From CAYZJD01 sp964478455 (lineage in GTDB: Bacteria; Acidobacteriota; Terriglobia; Bryobacterales; Bryobacteraceae), in the NCBI GenBank assembly GCA_964478455.1, contig CAYZJD010000037.1, forward strand, positions 1 to 19,933: a DNA stretch of 19,933 nt, read 5' to 3'. Under the pieces are notes generated by a model that worked only from the letters and a program-made list of their open reading frames with translations, did no database searches and was not told the origin of the DNA. A program made the position numbers and the translations under genes. Numbering within the stretch: position 1 is the stretch's first letter; each line of letters opens with the position of its first letter. Positions 1-6,904 of this stretch are shown here, piece after piece.

Positions 1-884
1 CAGATCTGCTCCAGGATCTCCCGCCGGCCGGCCACCGCGCTCACGGGCATTCCGCCGCCGAGCGCTTTTCCGAACGTTGCCAGGTCCGGCGTCACGCCGA
101 AATGTTTCTGTGCCCCGCCGAGCCCGATGCGGAAGCCGGTGATCACCTCGTCGAAGATGAGCAGAGCGCTGTGCTCGCCGCAGATCTCCTTCACCCGCTG
201 GAGGTAGCCCGGCGCCGGCACCATCCCGCCGCTGTTCGAGAGCACCGGCTCCATGATAGCCGCCGCGATCTCGTCCCCTCGCCGCGCGAACGCCTGCTCG
301 ACGCTCTCGATACAGTTCCACCGCGCCACCACCACGTTCTCCGCCTCATTGGCCGCCTGTCCGCGCGACTCGAGCACGACGTTCGGCGCCTCCGGCGGTC
401 CAACGTCGGCCGCGCTCGGCTTGTGGCTCAGCAGGACCGAATCGACCCACCCGTGATAGTGGCCCTCGAACTTCAGGATCAGCCGCCGGTTCGTGAAAGC
501 GCGCGCCAGCCGCAGCGCAAGCTGAACCGCCTCAGTCCCGCTCGAGGTGAAGGCGACCCGCTCGGCGCACGGGACCAGTTCCTGGATCTTCTCCGCCACC
601 TGGTACTCCAGTTCGTGCTGCGCTCCGTAAGTGAACGGCCCTTCGACTTGACGCCGGACCGCCTCGACGACCTTCGGATGCCGGTAGCCCAGGATGTTCG
701 GTCCCCATCCCAGCGCATAGTCGATGTACTCGTTGCCGTCCACGTCCGTGAGACGCGGGCCGCATCCGTCCCGGAAATAAAGAGGCACCGGAAACTTCGC
801 CCGGAACGGGCTGCTGACACCGCACGCCAGCGACCCCCGCGCCCTGTTCAGCAACTCACGCGATCTGATCCATTTCTCGTTCAA
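1..884 (-). CDS. Class III aminotransferase, glutamate-1-semialdehyde aminomutase-like (3' end cut by window edge)
   Basis: Reading the minus strand from a TTG at 884 gives about 294 codons without a stop, starting LNEKWIRSRELLNRARGSLA. The order of motifs is that of PLP-dependent class III aminotransferases close to glutamate-1-semialdehyde 2,1-aminomutase: FTSSGTEAVQLALRLAR (cofactor phosphate binding), FEGHYHGWVD, IFDEVITGFR (Asp contacting the pyridine nitrogen) and FGKALGGGMP, whose Lys is the expected Schiff-base residue. The TTG start is chosen because GGAG lies 8 nt upstream (893-896) and an in-frame stop sits at 912-914 with no better start between. The last quarter of the protein lies outside the window. 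Whether it is a true HemL for tetrapyrrole synthesis or a paralogue acting on another amino sugar or amino acid cannot be settled; the catabolic neighbours favour a paralogue. It diverges from the Gfo/Idh gene across 56 bp. Confidence 0.85.
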   Translation of the reverse strand, partial: MNEKWIRSRELLNRARGSLACGVSSPFRAKFPVPLYFRDGCGPRLTDVDGNEYIDYALGWGPNILGYRHPKVVEAVRRQVEGPFTYGAQHELEYQVAEKIQELVPCAERVAFTSSGTEAVQLALRLARAFTNRRLILKFEGHYHGWVDSVLLSHKPSAADVGPPEAPNVVLESRGQAANEAENVVVARWNCIESVEQAFARRGDEIAAAIMEPVLSNSGGMVPAPGYLQRVKEICGEHSALLIFDEVITGFRIGLGGAQKHFGVTPDLATFGKALGGGMPVSAVAGRREILEQI

Positions 885-940
885 AGCGCCGTCTCCAAAC
901 GTTCGAGGGTATCATGGTGCAGTCTCGTTAGGAGACCCAT

Positions 941-2134
941 ATGGAATCGCTCACACGGCGCACTTTTCTCGGCGGCCTCGGCGCTTCAGCGGCCGCGACG
1001 GGGCAGCCCTCCTCCCGCACGGTTCGTGTCGGCGTGGTCGGCGGCGGCTTCGGCTCGACCTTTCAGTGGCACCTGCATCCGCGCTCGCGCGTCACGGCGG
1101 TTTGCGACATCCGGCCCGACCGTTTGCAGCGCCTCTCCGAGGTCTACCGCGCGAACTCCGCCTACCGCGACTTCCGCGAGTTTCTCAGGCACCCGGAACT
1201 GGACGCCGTGGCCGTCTTCACGCCCGCGCCCCTCCACGCCTGGATGGCCATCGAGGCGATGAAATCCGGCAAGCACGTCATCAGCGCCGTGCCGGCCGGC
1301 ATGTCCGCCGAGGAACTCGAGCGGCTGCTTGAGACCGTCAAGTCCACCGGCATGAAATACATGCTGGCGGAGACGAGTTACTACCGTCCCGAAACCATGA
1401 CGTGCATGGAGTGGGCGAGGGAAGGGAAGTTCGGGACGATCTTTTACTCCGAGGCCGAGTATCATCACGAGGGACTTATTCCGCTGATGTTCGACGACCG
1501 CGGCTTTCCCACCTGGCGTCATGGTTTTCCGCCCATGCACTACCCGACGCATTGCACCGGGATGGTGGTGCCCGTCACCGGCGAGCGGCTCGTCGAGGTG
1601 CAGGCCGTGGGTTGGGGCGACCGGCACGAGGCTCTCGAAACCAACCAGTACGAGAATCCCTTCTGGAACACCACCGGCTTCTTCAAGACGTCAGGCGGCC
1701 ACGCGTGCCGCATCTCGGTGTTCTGGCATGTCGCCGCCGGCGTCACCGAGCGAGCCCAGTTTTACGGCGACCGGCTTTCTTACATCATGGAGCGTCCGGA
1801 AGGCGCGCCGAACACCGTGATCCGCATCGCCAAGGACGGCAAAACGGTCATCGGGCCCGACGGCTATCCGCAGGGCGATGTCTCCATCGAGGCCTATAAG
1901 CAGCCGGACCATTTCGAGAAACTGCCCGCGCCCATGCGCGTCAAGACCGGTCACGGCAACTCGCACACCTTCCTGACGCACGAATTCATCAGCGCGATCC
2001 TCGAGGACCGGCACCCCACGGTGAACGTCTGGGAGGCAATCGCCTACACGCTGCCTGGAATCGTGGCTCACCAGTCCGCTCTCCGCGGCGGCGAGCCGCT
2101 CAAGATCAAAGATTACGGCCGCGCGCCGGGGTAA
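941..2134 (+). CDS. Tat-exported Gfo/Idh/MocA family oxidoreductase
   Basis: This 397-residue protein starts with a twin-arginine signal (LTRRTFLGGLGASAAATG, residues 4-21), so it should be folded with cofactor and exported. A Rossmann fold follows, with the dinucleotide loop GVVGGGFGST at 31-40 and the acidic ribose-binding end of strand 2 (VCDIRPDR, 54-61). The C-terminal half is the usual alpha/beta Gfo/Idh substrate domain. Family members oxidise or epimerise sugars, inositols and related polyols with NAD(P). The usual E-K-P motif after the second helix is replaced here by SAVPAG (115-120), so the conserved lysine is missing. AGGAG six or seven bases ahead of the ATG supports the start. 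The last 66 codons are repeated at 2509-2709. Substrate unknown; the fold assignment is firm. Confidence 0.9.
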   Translation: MESLTRRTFLGGLGASAAATGQPSSRTVRVGVVGGGFGSTFQWHLHPRSRVTAVCDIRPDRLQRLSEVYRANSAYRDFREFLRHPELDAVAVFTPAPLHAWMAIEAMKSGKHVISAVPAGMSAEELERLLETVKSTGMKYMLAETSYYRPETMTCMEWAREGKFGTIFYSEAEYHHEGLIPLMFDDRGFPTWRHGFPPMHYPTHCTGMVVPVTGERLVEVQAVGWGDRHEALETNQYENPFWNTTGFFKTSGGHACRISVFWHVAAGVTERAQFYGDRLSYIMERPEGAPNTVIRIAKDGKTVIGPDGYPQGDVSIEAYKQPDHFEKLPAPMRVKTGHGNSHTFLTHEFISAILEDRHPTVNVWEAIAYTLPGIVAHQSALRGGEPLKIKDYGRAPG

Positions 2135-2212
2135 TTCCAGGAATCAGACTCACAGCAACTGTCTAAGTTGTGTGGCCGTCAGATCGCGGTTCGGTGACCC
2201 GAGGCGCCCGGC

Positions 2213-2428
2213 TCATGCGGCGACTGTCACCCGCTGGACGCCGACAAACTGCAGACCGGTCGCCGGTGCTCCCTGGACTTCCAGGCACAGTTCAATCGCC
2301 TCGCGAATTCGCGCCATGAGTTCGTCCAGGGAGTGCGCCTGGGTATGACAGCCGGCAAGCTGGGGAACCGAGGCGACGTAGAAACCCTCTTCATCGCGTT
2401 CGATGACTACGTCAAATTGCCTCTCCAC
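2213..2428 (-). CDS. HicB-like antitoxin domain protein (type II toxin-antitoxin family), apparently solitary
   Basis: A protein of about 71 residues beginning VERQFDVVIERDEEGFYVASVPQL. The pattern FDVVIERDEEGFYVASVPQLAGCHTQ followed by a helix (SLDELMARIREAIELCLE) is the partial RNase-H-like HicB antitoxin fold (the UPF0150 type). Known HicB proteins of this length neutralise HicA, a small double-stranded-RNA-binding mRNA interferase. No HicA is visible on either side. Two adjacent GTG codons (2431, 2428) can start it; the one at 2428 has AAGGAGA at 2434-2440 with 5-nt spacing and is preferred. TAGAAT at 2447-2452 (minus strand) is a reasonable -10 element, but no clear -35 was found. The gene lies between the intact Gfo/Idh gene and the duplicated fragment of its tail, so it may have arrived with that rearrangement. 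Confidence 0.75.
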   Translation of the reverse strand: MERQFDVVIERDEEGFYVASVPQLAGCHTQAHSLDELMARIREAIELCLEVQGAPATGLQFVGVQRVTVAA

Positions 2429-2480
2429 CACTGTCTCCTTCCCGGCATTCTACCCCCACGACGCTCCTGCCGGGAACCCG

Positions 2481-2505
2481 CGCTCACCAGTTCGTCAGCG
2501 AGCCG
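2481..2505 (-). repeat. 25-bp remnant of the MR/MLE gene 3' end
   Basis: These 25 bases are identical to 3347-3371, which cover the stop codon and final codons of the mandelate racemase-like gene. Read on the minus strand they encode the tail GSLTNW plus stop, exactly the last residues of that protein. The identity ends abruptly at 2505, four bases before the duplicated Gfo/Idh fragment begins. This looks like a recombination junction, not a functional site. Confidence 0.85.
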
Positions 2506-2508
2506 CCG

Positions 2509-2709
2509 ATGCGCGTCAAGTCCGGGCACGGCAACTCGCACACCTTCCAGACGTACGAATTCATCAACGCGATCCTCGAGGATCGGCACCCTACGGTGAA
2601 CGTCTGGGAGGCGATCGCTTACACGCTGCCGGGCATCATCGCCCACCAGTCGGCACTCCGCGGCGGCGAGCCGCTCAAGATCAGGGATTACGGCCGCGCG
2701 CCGGCGTGA
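2509..2709 (+). pseudogene. Duplicated 3' fragment of the Gfo/Idh oxidoreductase gene
   Basis: These 201 bases align without gaps to 1934-2134, the last 66 codons plus stop of the upstream Gfo/Idh gene. I count 20 mismatches, about 90 percent identity; 59 of 66 residues are the same (for example VKSGHGNSHTFQTYEFINA against VKTGHGNSHTFLTHEFISA). Most changes are synonymous or conservative, suggesting the fragment descends from a copy that was under selection. Weaker similarity (13 of 17) continues past the stop codon. There is no Rossmann domain and no plausible signal, so this is a gene remnant, although its ATG at 2509 could in principle start a 66-residue peptide. Confidence 0.85.
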
Positions 2710-2789
2710 TTCCAAGAATCGGGCGCGACCCGGGCAAGACCATTTCGGATCTCAGGAGCGTAAGCTTGTCAGGAGAGGTGATCTCCATC

Positions 2790-3320
2790 GTGGATGGATT
2801 GAAACTGAGCGAGCTGCCGGACCGTGATTATTATCCCAGCGAGGACCAGGAGCAGAAACCCGTCCTCGTGCTAGCCATTCGTCGGGAGTGGGTCGAGGAC
2901 GACGAACTCCTTCTGGCGCCCGGGCGCGACTGGTTCCGTTACGTGCATCAGTGCGGCGGGGTAGCCTGCCATCACCTCGCGTTCGCGGCGGCGACTGAGC
3001 TCAACCCCAAGAGCGACGCCATCCTGGAAGGCATGCGGCGGATCTCGGACGAGTACTACGGCAGCGACCTCTTCCGCTCGGTCACTGTAGACGACCTCGT
3101 GCGCTACCGGTTTGTGCTGCGCCAGCACCTACAGGTCGACTGCAACCGGGATTACGAAACGTTCGAAGAAGCTGTCTATCCGGTCGACCTCGAGCACCTC
3201 GAACACTTGACCGGCGATCCGATCCCGGAAGATCTGAATCATCTCGTCAGGTGGAAGTACCGGCGTTTCACGCCGATGGCGCCGTTCGGCCTTTGGATTC
3301 TCGGACCGAACTCGGACTGA
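2790..3320 (+). CDS. Hypothetical protein of 176 residues
   Basis: I do not recognise this family. The chosen GTG start at 2790 lies 11 nt after a strong AGGAGAGG (2771-2778); GTG 2778 and TTG 2766 are in frame but overlap or precede that site, and TTG 2799 is also possible. The protein begins VDGLKLSELPDRDYYPSEDQ and is acidic and soluble, with no signal peptide or membrane segment. Recognisable blocks are a tyrosine/aspartate-rich start, a strand-like KPVLVLAIRREW, the segment DWFRYVHQCGGVACHHLAFAA with clustered Cys and His, and an aromatic C-terminus ending FGLWILGPNSD. The CGGVACHH cluster could bind a metal, but this is speculation. The composition is protein-like across its length and the codon pattern matches its neighbours, so it is probably real. 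It sits between the duplicated Gfo/Idh tail and the MR/MLE gene. Confidence 0.6.
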   Translation: MDGLKLSELPDRDYYPSEDQEQKPVLVLAIRREWVEDDELLLAPGRDWFRYVHQCGGVACHHLAFAAATELNPKSDAILEGMRRISDEYYGSDLFRSVTVDDLVRYRFVLRQHLQVDCNRDYETFEEAVYPVDLEHLEHLTGDPIPEDLNHLVRWKYRRFTPMAPFGLWILGPNSD

Positions 3321-3349
3321 CGCCATGGTCTGGCGACCTGAGGATGCGC

Positions 3350-4567
3350 TCACCAGTTCGTCAGCGAGCCGTCGGGGCGGCGGAAGATCGGAATCGGGCG
3401 CCTGCGCTCGGTGATTTCGGCGACCATCTTGAGGCGCTTGGGATCGAACTCGACGCCGAGGCCCGGGCGGCGGTTCGGCCAGAGCTTGCCGTTGCGAAAA
3501 TCGAAGTGCCGCGGCAAGTGCGGGACCTCGCGCGGACCTGCGCTGAGCATTTCCATCACCACCGGCCCGGAGAAGACCGCGCAGCAGTTCACCAGCGCCG
3601 CCGTCGCCACCGGGCCGGTGAAGTGCGGCACGAGGCCGACGTAGTGCGTCTCGCACAGCGCGGCGATCTTCATGAACTCGGTGACGCCGCCGCAGTTGGG
3701 GATGCTCACGCGCGAGTAGTCGATCAGGCGCTGCTCCACCAGTTCGTTCAAGTCCCACCGGTCGCCGAACTGCTCGCCCACGGCGATCGGTACCTTCACC
3801 TGCTGCCGCACGCTCCTGTAGACTCCCGGGTTCTCCGAGCGGATCAGGTCCTCGACGAACAGCGGGTCCAGGTCGTCAATGAGCGTGCTCAGCCGGACGG
3901 CGTCCGCCAGGTCGAGCCGGGTGTGGTAGTCAATGGCCCAGTCGCCGTCTTTGCCGACGCCCTCACGGATCTCGCGGCAGTGCTCGAACGTCTTCTGCAC
4001 CATGCGGCGGGAGTCGAAGGGCGTGTCCTTGCCTGGATCGGCGACTCCGGTGCGGAATGCGCGGAAGCCGGCCTCGATGCACGCCCGCGCCGTCTCCCGG
4101 ACGCTGCCCTTGGAAGGGAAGCCCGTCGAATAGCATTCGATGTACTCCCGCGCCTGCCCGCCGAGCAGTTCGTAGACCGGCGCGCCGAGCGCCTTGCCCT
4201 TGAGGTCCCACAGGGCCAGGTCCAGCGCTCCGAGCGCGTGCAGCTTCTCGCGCCCGGCCGGATAAAAGTAGCCGCGGTACATCACCTGCCAGAGATGGTC
4301 GATGCGCGTCGGGTCTTCGCCGATCAGCATCGCGGCGCACTGCTCGACCGCCTCCCTGGTGCCTCCCTCGCCAATGCCAGTGAGACCCTGGTCGGTTTCG
4401 ACGGTAACGATGTTCGAGCTTTGGTTGAAGATCGGCCTAGTATTCGGATCCTCGTAGTAGCGGATCCGCGTGATCTTCATCGGCGGCAGGGCGGCAACAG
4501 CGCGCGACGCCAAGCGGAGAGGCGCCGCGGCAGCCACCGCAGCAGTGAGAAACCACCTTCGGTTCAT
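3350..4567 (-). CDS. Tat-exported mandelate racemase/muconate lactonizing enzyme family protein (sugar-acid dehydratase-like)
   Basis: From ATG 4567 the protein has 405 residues and starts MNRRWFLTAAVAAAAPLRLA, a twin-arginine signal. A TTG two codons upstream (4573) is possible, but the ATG places RR close to the N-terminus. The enolase-superfamily capping domain (about 30-150) includes TDQGLTGIGEGG and ALDLALWDLKGKALG. The barrel carries the three metal ligands in order: D213 (AIDYHTRLD), E239 (PLFVEDLI) and E265 (IAVGEQFGD), with a candidate acid/base His at 315 (VPHFTGPV). This arrangement resembles galactonate or mannonate dehydratase-type members, which remove water from sugar acids, but the substrate is not readable. 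No Shine-Dalgarno sequence is visible: the 11 bases ahead of the ATG are AT-rich, then the 32-bp arm of an inverted repeat begins. The 3' end is copied at 2481-2505. Confidence 0.88.
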   Translation of the reverse strand: MNRRWFLTAAVAAAAPLRLASRAVAALPPMKITRIRYYEDPNTRPIFNQSSNIVTVETDQGLTGIGEGGTREAVEQCAAMLIGEDPTRIDHLWQVMYRGYFYPAGREKLHALGALDLALWDLKGKALGAPVYELLGGQAREYIECYSTGFPSKGSVRETARACIEAGFRAFRTGVADPGKDTPFDSRRMVQKTFEHCREIREGVGKDGDWAIDYHTRLDLADAVRLSTLIDDLDPLFVEDLIRSENPGVYRSVRQQVKVPIAVGEQFGDRWDLNELVEQRLIDYSRVSIPNCGGVTEFMKIAALCETHYVGLVPHFTGPVATAALVNCCAVFSGPVVMEMLSAGPREVPHLPRHFDFRNGKLWPNRRPGLGVEFDPKRLKMVAEITERRRPIPIFRRPDGSLTNW

Positions 4568-4578
4568 GTCCAATTATC

Positions 4579-4669
4579 AAAACCGGTGACAGGCTACGCA
4601 ATCCCCGATTGCGCGCATGCGCCCGGCTGCTGCTGGAAATCGGGGATTGCGTAGCCTGTCACCGGTTTT
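4579..4669. repeat. Long perfect inverted repeat, copy 1 (32-bp arms, 27-nt centre)
   Basis: The left arm 4579-4610 (AAAACCGGTGACAGGCTACG and 12 more bases) is the exact reverse complement of 4638-4669, with no mismatch in 32 positions. The 27-nt centre (4611-4637) includes the small palindrome GCGCATGCGC at 4613-4622. The right arm runs into seven T (4666-4672), so a plus-strand transcript would resemble a very strong intrinsic terminator. The same arms occur at 17015-17114 with an unrelated centre. The element lies between the divergent MR/MLE (-) and metallo-hydrolase (+) genes, starting 11 nt from the MR/MLE start codon. It contains no ORF of its own that I would credit. Confidence 0.95.
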
Positions 4670-4717
4670 TTTGGTACAAGGGGAGTTCCGGGGGAGGAGA
4701 TCATCGTTACCGTCTGT

Positions 4718-5473
4718 GTGCTCGCCAGCGGGAGTTCGGGGAACTGCACTTTCCTTTCGACGGGGCGCACGCGGATTCTCGTCGACGCCGGGCTAAGCCG
4801 GAAGGAGATTCTCGCGCGGCTGGCCGCCATCGGGGAGGCCCCGGAGAAGCTCGACGCGATCCTCATCAGCCACGAGCACAGCGATCACATCGCCGGGCTG
4901 CCGAGGCTGGCGGCCAAGCTCGCAATCCCGATCTTCCTGACCGACCGCACGGCGCCGGCGATCGACTGGAGCGAGAGCAAAGCCACGGTTGAGCCGTTCC
5001 AGGCGGGACACCGCCTCTCCATCGGCGATCTCGATGTCGACACCTTCACCATTCCGCACGATGCGGCCGATCCGGTGGGGTTCACCTTCCACACGCAGGG
5101 GCTGAAGCTCGGGCTGGTGACGGACCTGGGCTACATTCCCGCTTCGGTCAGGTTTCACCTGCGCGGGACAGACATGCTGATACTGGAATCCAACCACGAC
5201 CTCGAAATGCTGAAAGTGGGTCCGTACCCGTGGGCGGTGAAGCAACGCGTGATGGGACGCAACGGGCACCTGTCGAACGAGGTGGTATCGGAGTTCATCC
5301 GGAACGATCTGGACACGACGACATCGGTGCTGGTGCTGGGCCACCTCAGCGAGCACAACAACCATCCGGAGCTGGTGCGGCGGGCGGCGAGCCAGGCGCT
5401 CGAAGGACGGGCGCTGTTCACGCGGCTGGTGGTGGCCGAGCCGCGGCAGCAGACGGAGGTGTTTCGGTTTTGA
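4718..5473 (+). CDS. MBL-fold metallo-hydrolase, YycJ/WalJ type
   Basis: A protein of about 251 residues with the metallo-beta-lactamase signature HEHSDH at residues 52-57 (from GTG 4718), an opening strand LASGSSGNCTFLSTG typical of the YycJ/WalJ group, a later metal His in FTIPHDA, VTDLG for the bridging Asp, and a final His in VLGHLSEHNNH. YycJ relatives are predicted nucleases linked to replication or repair and cell-wall signalling. The start is uncertain: related proteins begin with a strand such as M-x-V-T-V-LASGSSGN, and here the bases before GTG 4718 still read ITVC in frame, but no ATG, GTG or TTG precedes them after the strong GGAGGAG at 4693-4699. Either GTG 4718 (18 nt from that site) or a rare ATC near 4703 is used. 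It is followed after 54 bp by the purB-like gene, probably in one operon. Confidence 0.85.
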   Translation: MLASGSSGNCTFLSTGRTRILVDAGLSRKEILARLAAIGEAPEKLDAILISHEHSDHIAGLPRLAAKLAIPIFLTDRTAPAIDWSESKATVEPFQAGHRLSIGDLDVDTFTIPHDAADPVGFTFHTQGLKLGLVTDLGYIPASVRFHLRGTDMLILESNHDLEMLKVGPYPWAVKQRVMGRNGHLSNEVVSEFIRNDLDTTTSVLVLGHLSEHNNHPELVRRAASQALEGRALFTRLVVAEPRQQTEVFRF

Positions 5474-5527
5474 GCGGGAACCGCCCGCGGTGTGCAGACG
5501 GTGCGGGCCTTCCCCGGGGGAGCGTTC

Positions 5528-6835
5528 ATGATAGCGAGATACACCCGGCCGGAGATGGGCCGGATCTGGAGTGACGAGAACAAGTTCCGCACATGGCTCG
5601 AAGTGGAGCTGGCGGCATCCGAAACGCTGGCCCAAATGGGCGAGGTTCCGCCGGAGGCAGCCCGCCTGCTCCGGGAGCACGCGCGGTTCGACGTGGCGCG
5701 CATCCTCGAGATCGAGCGGGAAGTCAAGCACGACGTGATCGCGTTCAACACCTGCGTCGCCGAGAGCATGAAGGCGGCCGGGCGCCCGGAGGCTTCGCGC
5801 TGGTTCCACTACGGGCTGACGTCGAACGACGTGGTGGACACCGCGCAGGCCCTCCAGGTCAAGCAGGCCTCCGAACTTCTGATGACGGGACTGGAGCGGC
5901 TGCGCGACGTGCTAAAGGCGCGTGCGCACGAGTTCAAGTACGCGGTCCAGATCGGCCGGACCCACGGGGTCCACGCCGAGCCGGTCACGTTCGGGTTGAA
6001 GATCGCGTTGTGGTACGACGAGACACTCCGCCATATCAAACGGCTCGATGCGGCCGCCGAGGAAATGCGCGTCGGGAAGTTCTCCGGCGCTGTAGGCAGC
6101 TTCGCCCACATCGGGCCGGAAGCGGAAGAAGCGATCTGCGCGAGGTTGGGGCTGAAGGCGGCGGCGATCACCTCCCAGGTCATCTCGCGCGACCGGCACG
6201 CGTTCTACCTGTCGGTGCTGGCGGGCATCGCGGCCACCTGCGAAAAGATCGCGCTCGAGGTCCGGCACCTTCAGCGCACCGAAGTGCGGGAGGCGGAAGA
6301 GCCCTTTACCGCCGGCCAGAAGGGCAGTTCGGCGATGCCGCACAAACGGAACCCGGTGACGAGCGAGCAAATCTGCGGGCTCGCCCGGGTGGTGCGGGCC
6401 AATGCACAGGCGGGCTTTGAGAACATCGCCCTGTGGCACGAGCGGGATATCTCCCATTCCTCGGTGGAACGGGTAATCCTGGCCGACTCGGCGATCCTTA
6501 CCGATTACCTGCTGGCCAAGACACTGTGGCTGGTGGAGGGCATGCGCGTGTACCCGGAGCGCATGAAGCGGAACGTTGACCTGACGAAGGGATTGATCTT
6601 CTCCGGCCAGTTGCTGCTCGACCTCGCAGCGGCGGGCATGCTCCGGGAGGTGGCGTACCGGCTGGTGCAGGCGCACGCCGTGAAAGCCTGGGAGGAGGAA
6701 GGCGATTTTCGGGCAGCGATTGAGAACGACCCTGAGATTCGGGCGGTACTGCCCCCAGAAAAGCTTGCAGAGAGCTTCTTGCTGGACCGGCACCTTCGCA
6801 ACGTAGACACGATCTTCCAGCGGGTATTCGGGTGA
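5528..6835 (+). CDS. purB: Adenylosuccinate lyase
   Basis: The 435-residue protein belongs to the fumarase/aspartase superfamily and matches adenylosuccinate lyase, which splits fumarate from SAICAR and from adenylosuccinate in purine synthesis. Visible landmarks are MIARYTRPEMGRIWSDENKF at the N-terminus, YGLTSNDVVDTA (about 95-106), IGRTHGVHAEPVTFG (142-156, with the catalytic-region His) and the superfamily signature GSSAMPHKRNP (266-276) containing the flexible-loop catalytic Ser. Length is normal for bacterial PurB of this subtype. The ATG at 5528 is preferred over GTG 5492 because the conserved N-terminus begins there and a GGGGGAG motif lies about 6 nt upstream. It is downstream of the metallo-hydrolase gene in the same direction and is probably cotranscribed. 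It is cytoplasmic and expected to be essential or nearly so. Confidence 0.95.
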   Translation: MIARYTRPEMGRIWSDENKFRTWLEVELAASETLAQMGEVPPEAARLLREHARFDVARILEIEREVKHDVIAFNTCVAESMKAAGRPEASRWFHYGLTSNDVVDTAQALQVKQASELLMTGLERLRDVLKARAHEFKYAVQIGRTHGVHAEPVTFGLKIALWYDETLRHIKRLDAAAEEMRVGKFSGAVGSFAHIGPEAEEAICARLGLKAAAITSQVISRDRHAFYLSVLAGIAATCEKIALEVRHLQRTEVREAEEPFTAGQKGSSAMPHKRNPVTSEQICGLARVVRANAQAGFENIALWHERDISHSSVERVILADSAILTDYLLAKTLWLVEGMRVYPERMKRNVDLTKGLIFSGQLLLDLAAAGMLREVAYRLVQAHAVKAWEEEGDFRAAIENDPEIRAVLPPEKLAESFLLDRHLRNVDTIFQRVFG

Positions 6836-6904
6836 GCATGGGCGCAAGGAGGGGCGAAGCTCAAATACTATTATTGTAGTGGAGGTTTTTGGCAAATTCG
6901 TTGC

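Noticed and set aside
102..1262. 386-codon plus-strand frame spanning the aminotransferase and the start of the Gfo/Idh gene
   Set aside because: It is antisense to the aminotransferase, then out of frame with the Gfo/Idh gene. Both of those have clear family motifs.
2135..2212. Possible HicA toxin after the HicB-like gene
   Set aside because: The 78-bp stretch gives only short readings in each frame (such as DLTATQLRQLL) with no resemblance to HicA beyond chance.
2403..2789. Long upstream extension of the 176-residue protein
   Set aside because: The extension crosses the duplicated Gfo/Idh fragment in a different frame, so its sequence is a shadow of that fragment.
3251..4654. 467-codon plus-strand frame over the MR/MLE gene
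   Set aside because: Antisense shadow of a clear enolase-superfamily gene, running into the inverted repeat.
4594..4866. Minus-strand frame reading KPVTGYAIPDF through the inverted repeat
   Set aside because: The peptide is only the translation of the repeat arm, and the rest is antisense to the metallo-hydrolase gene.
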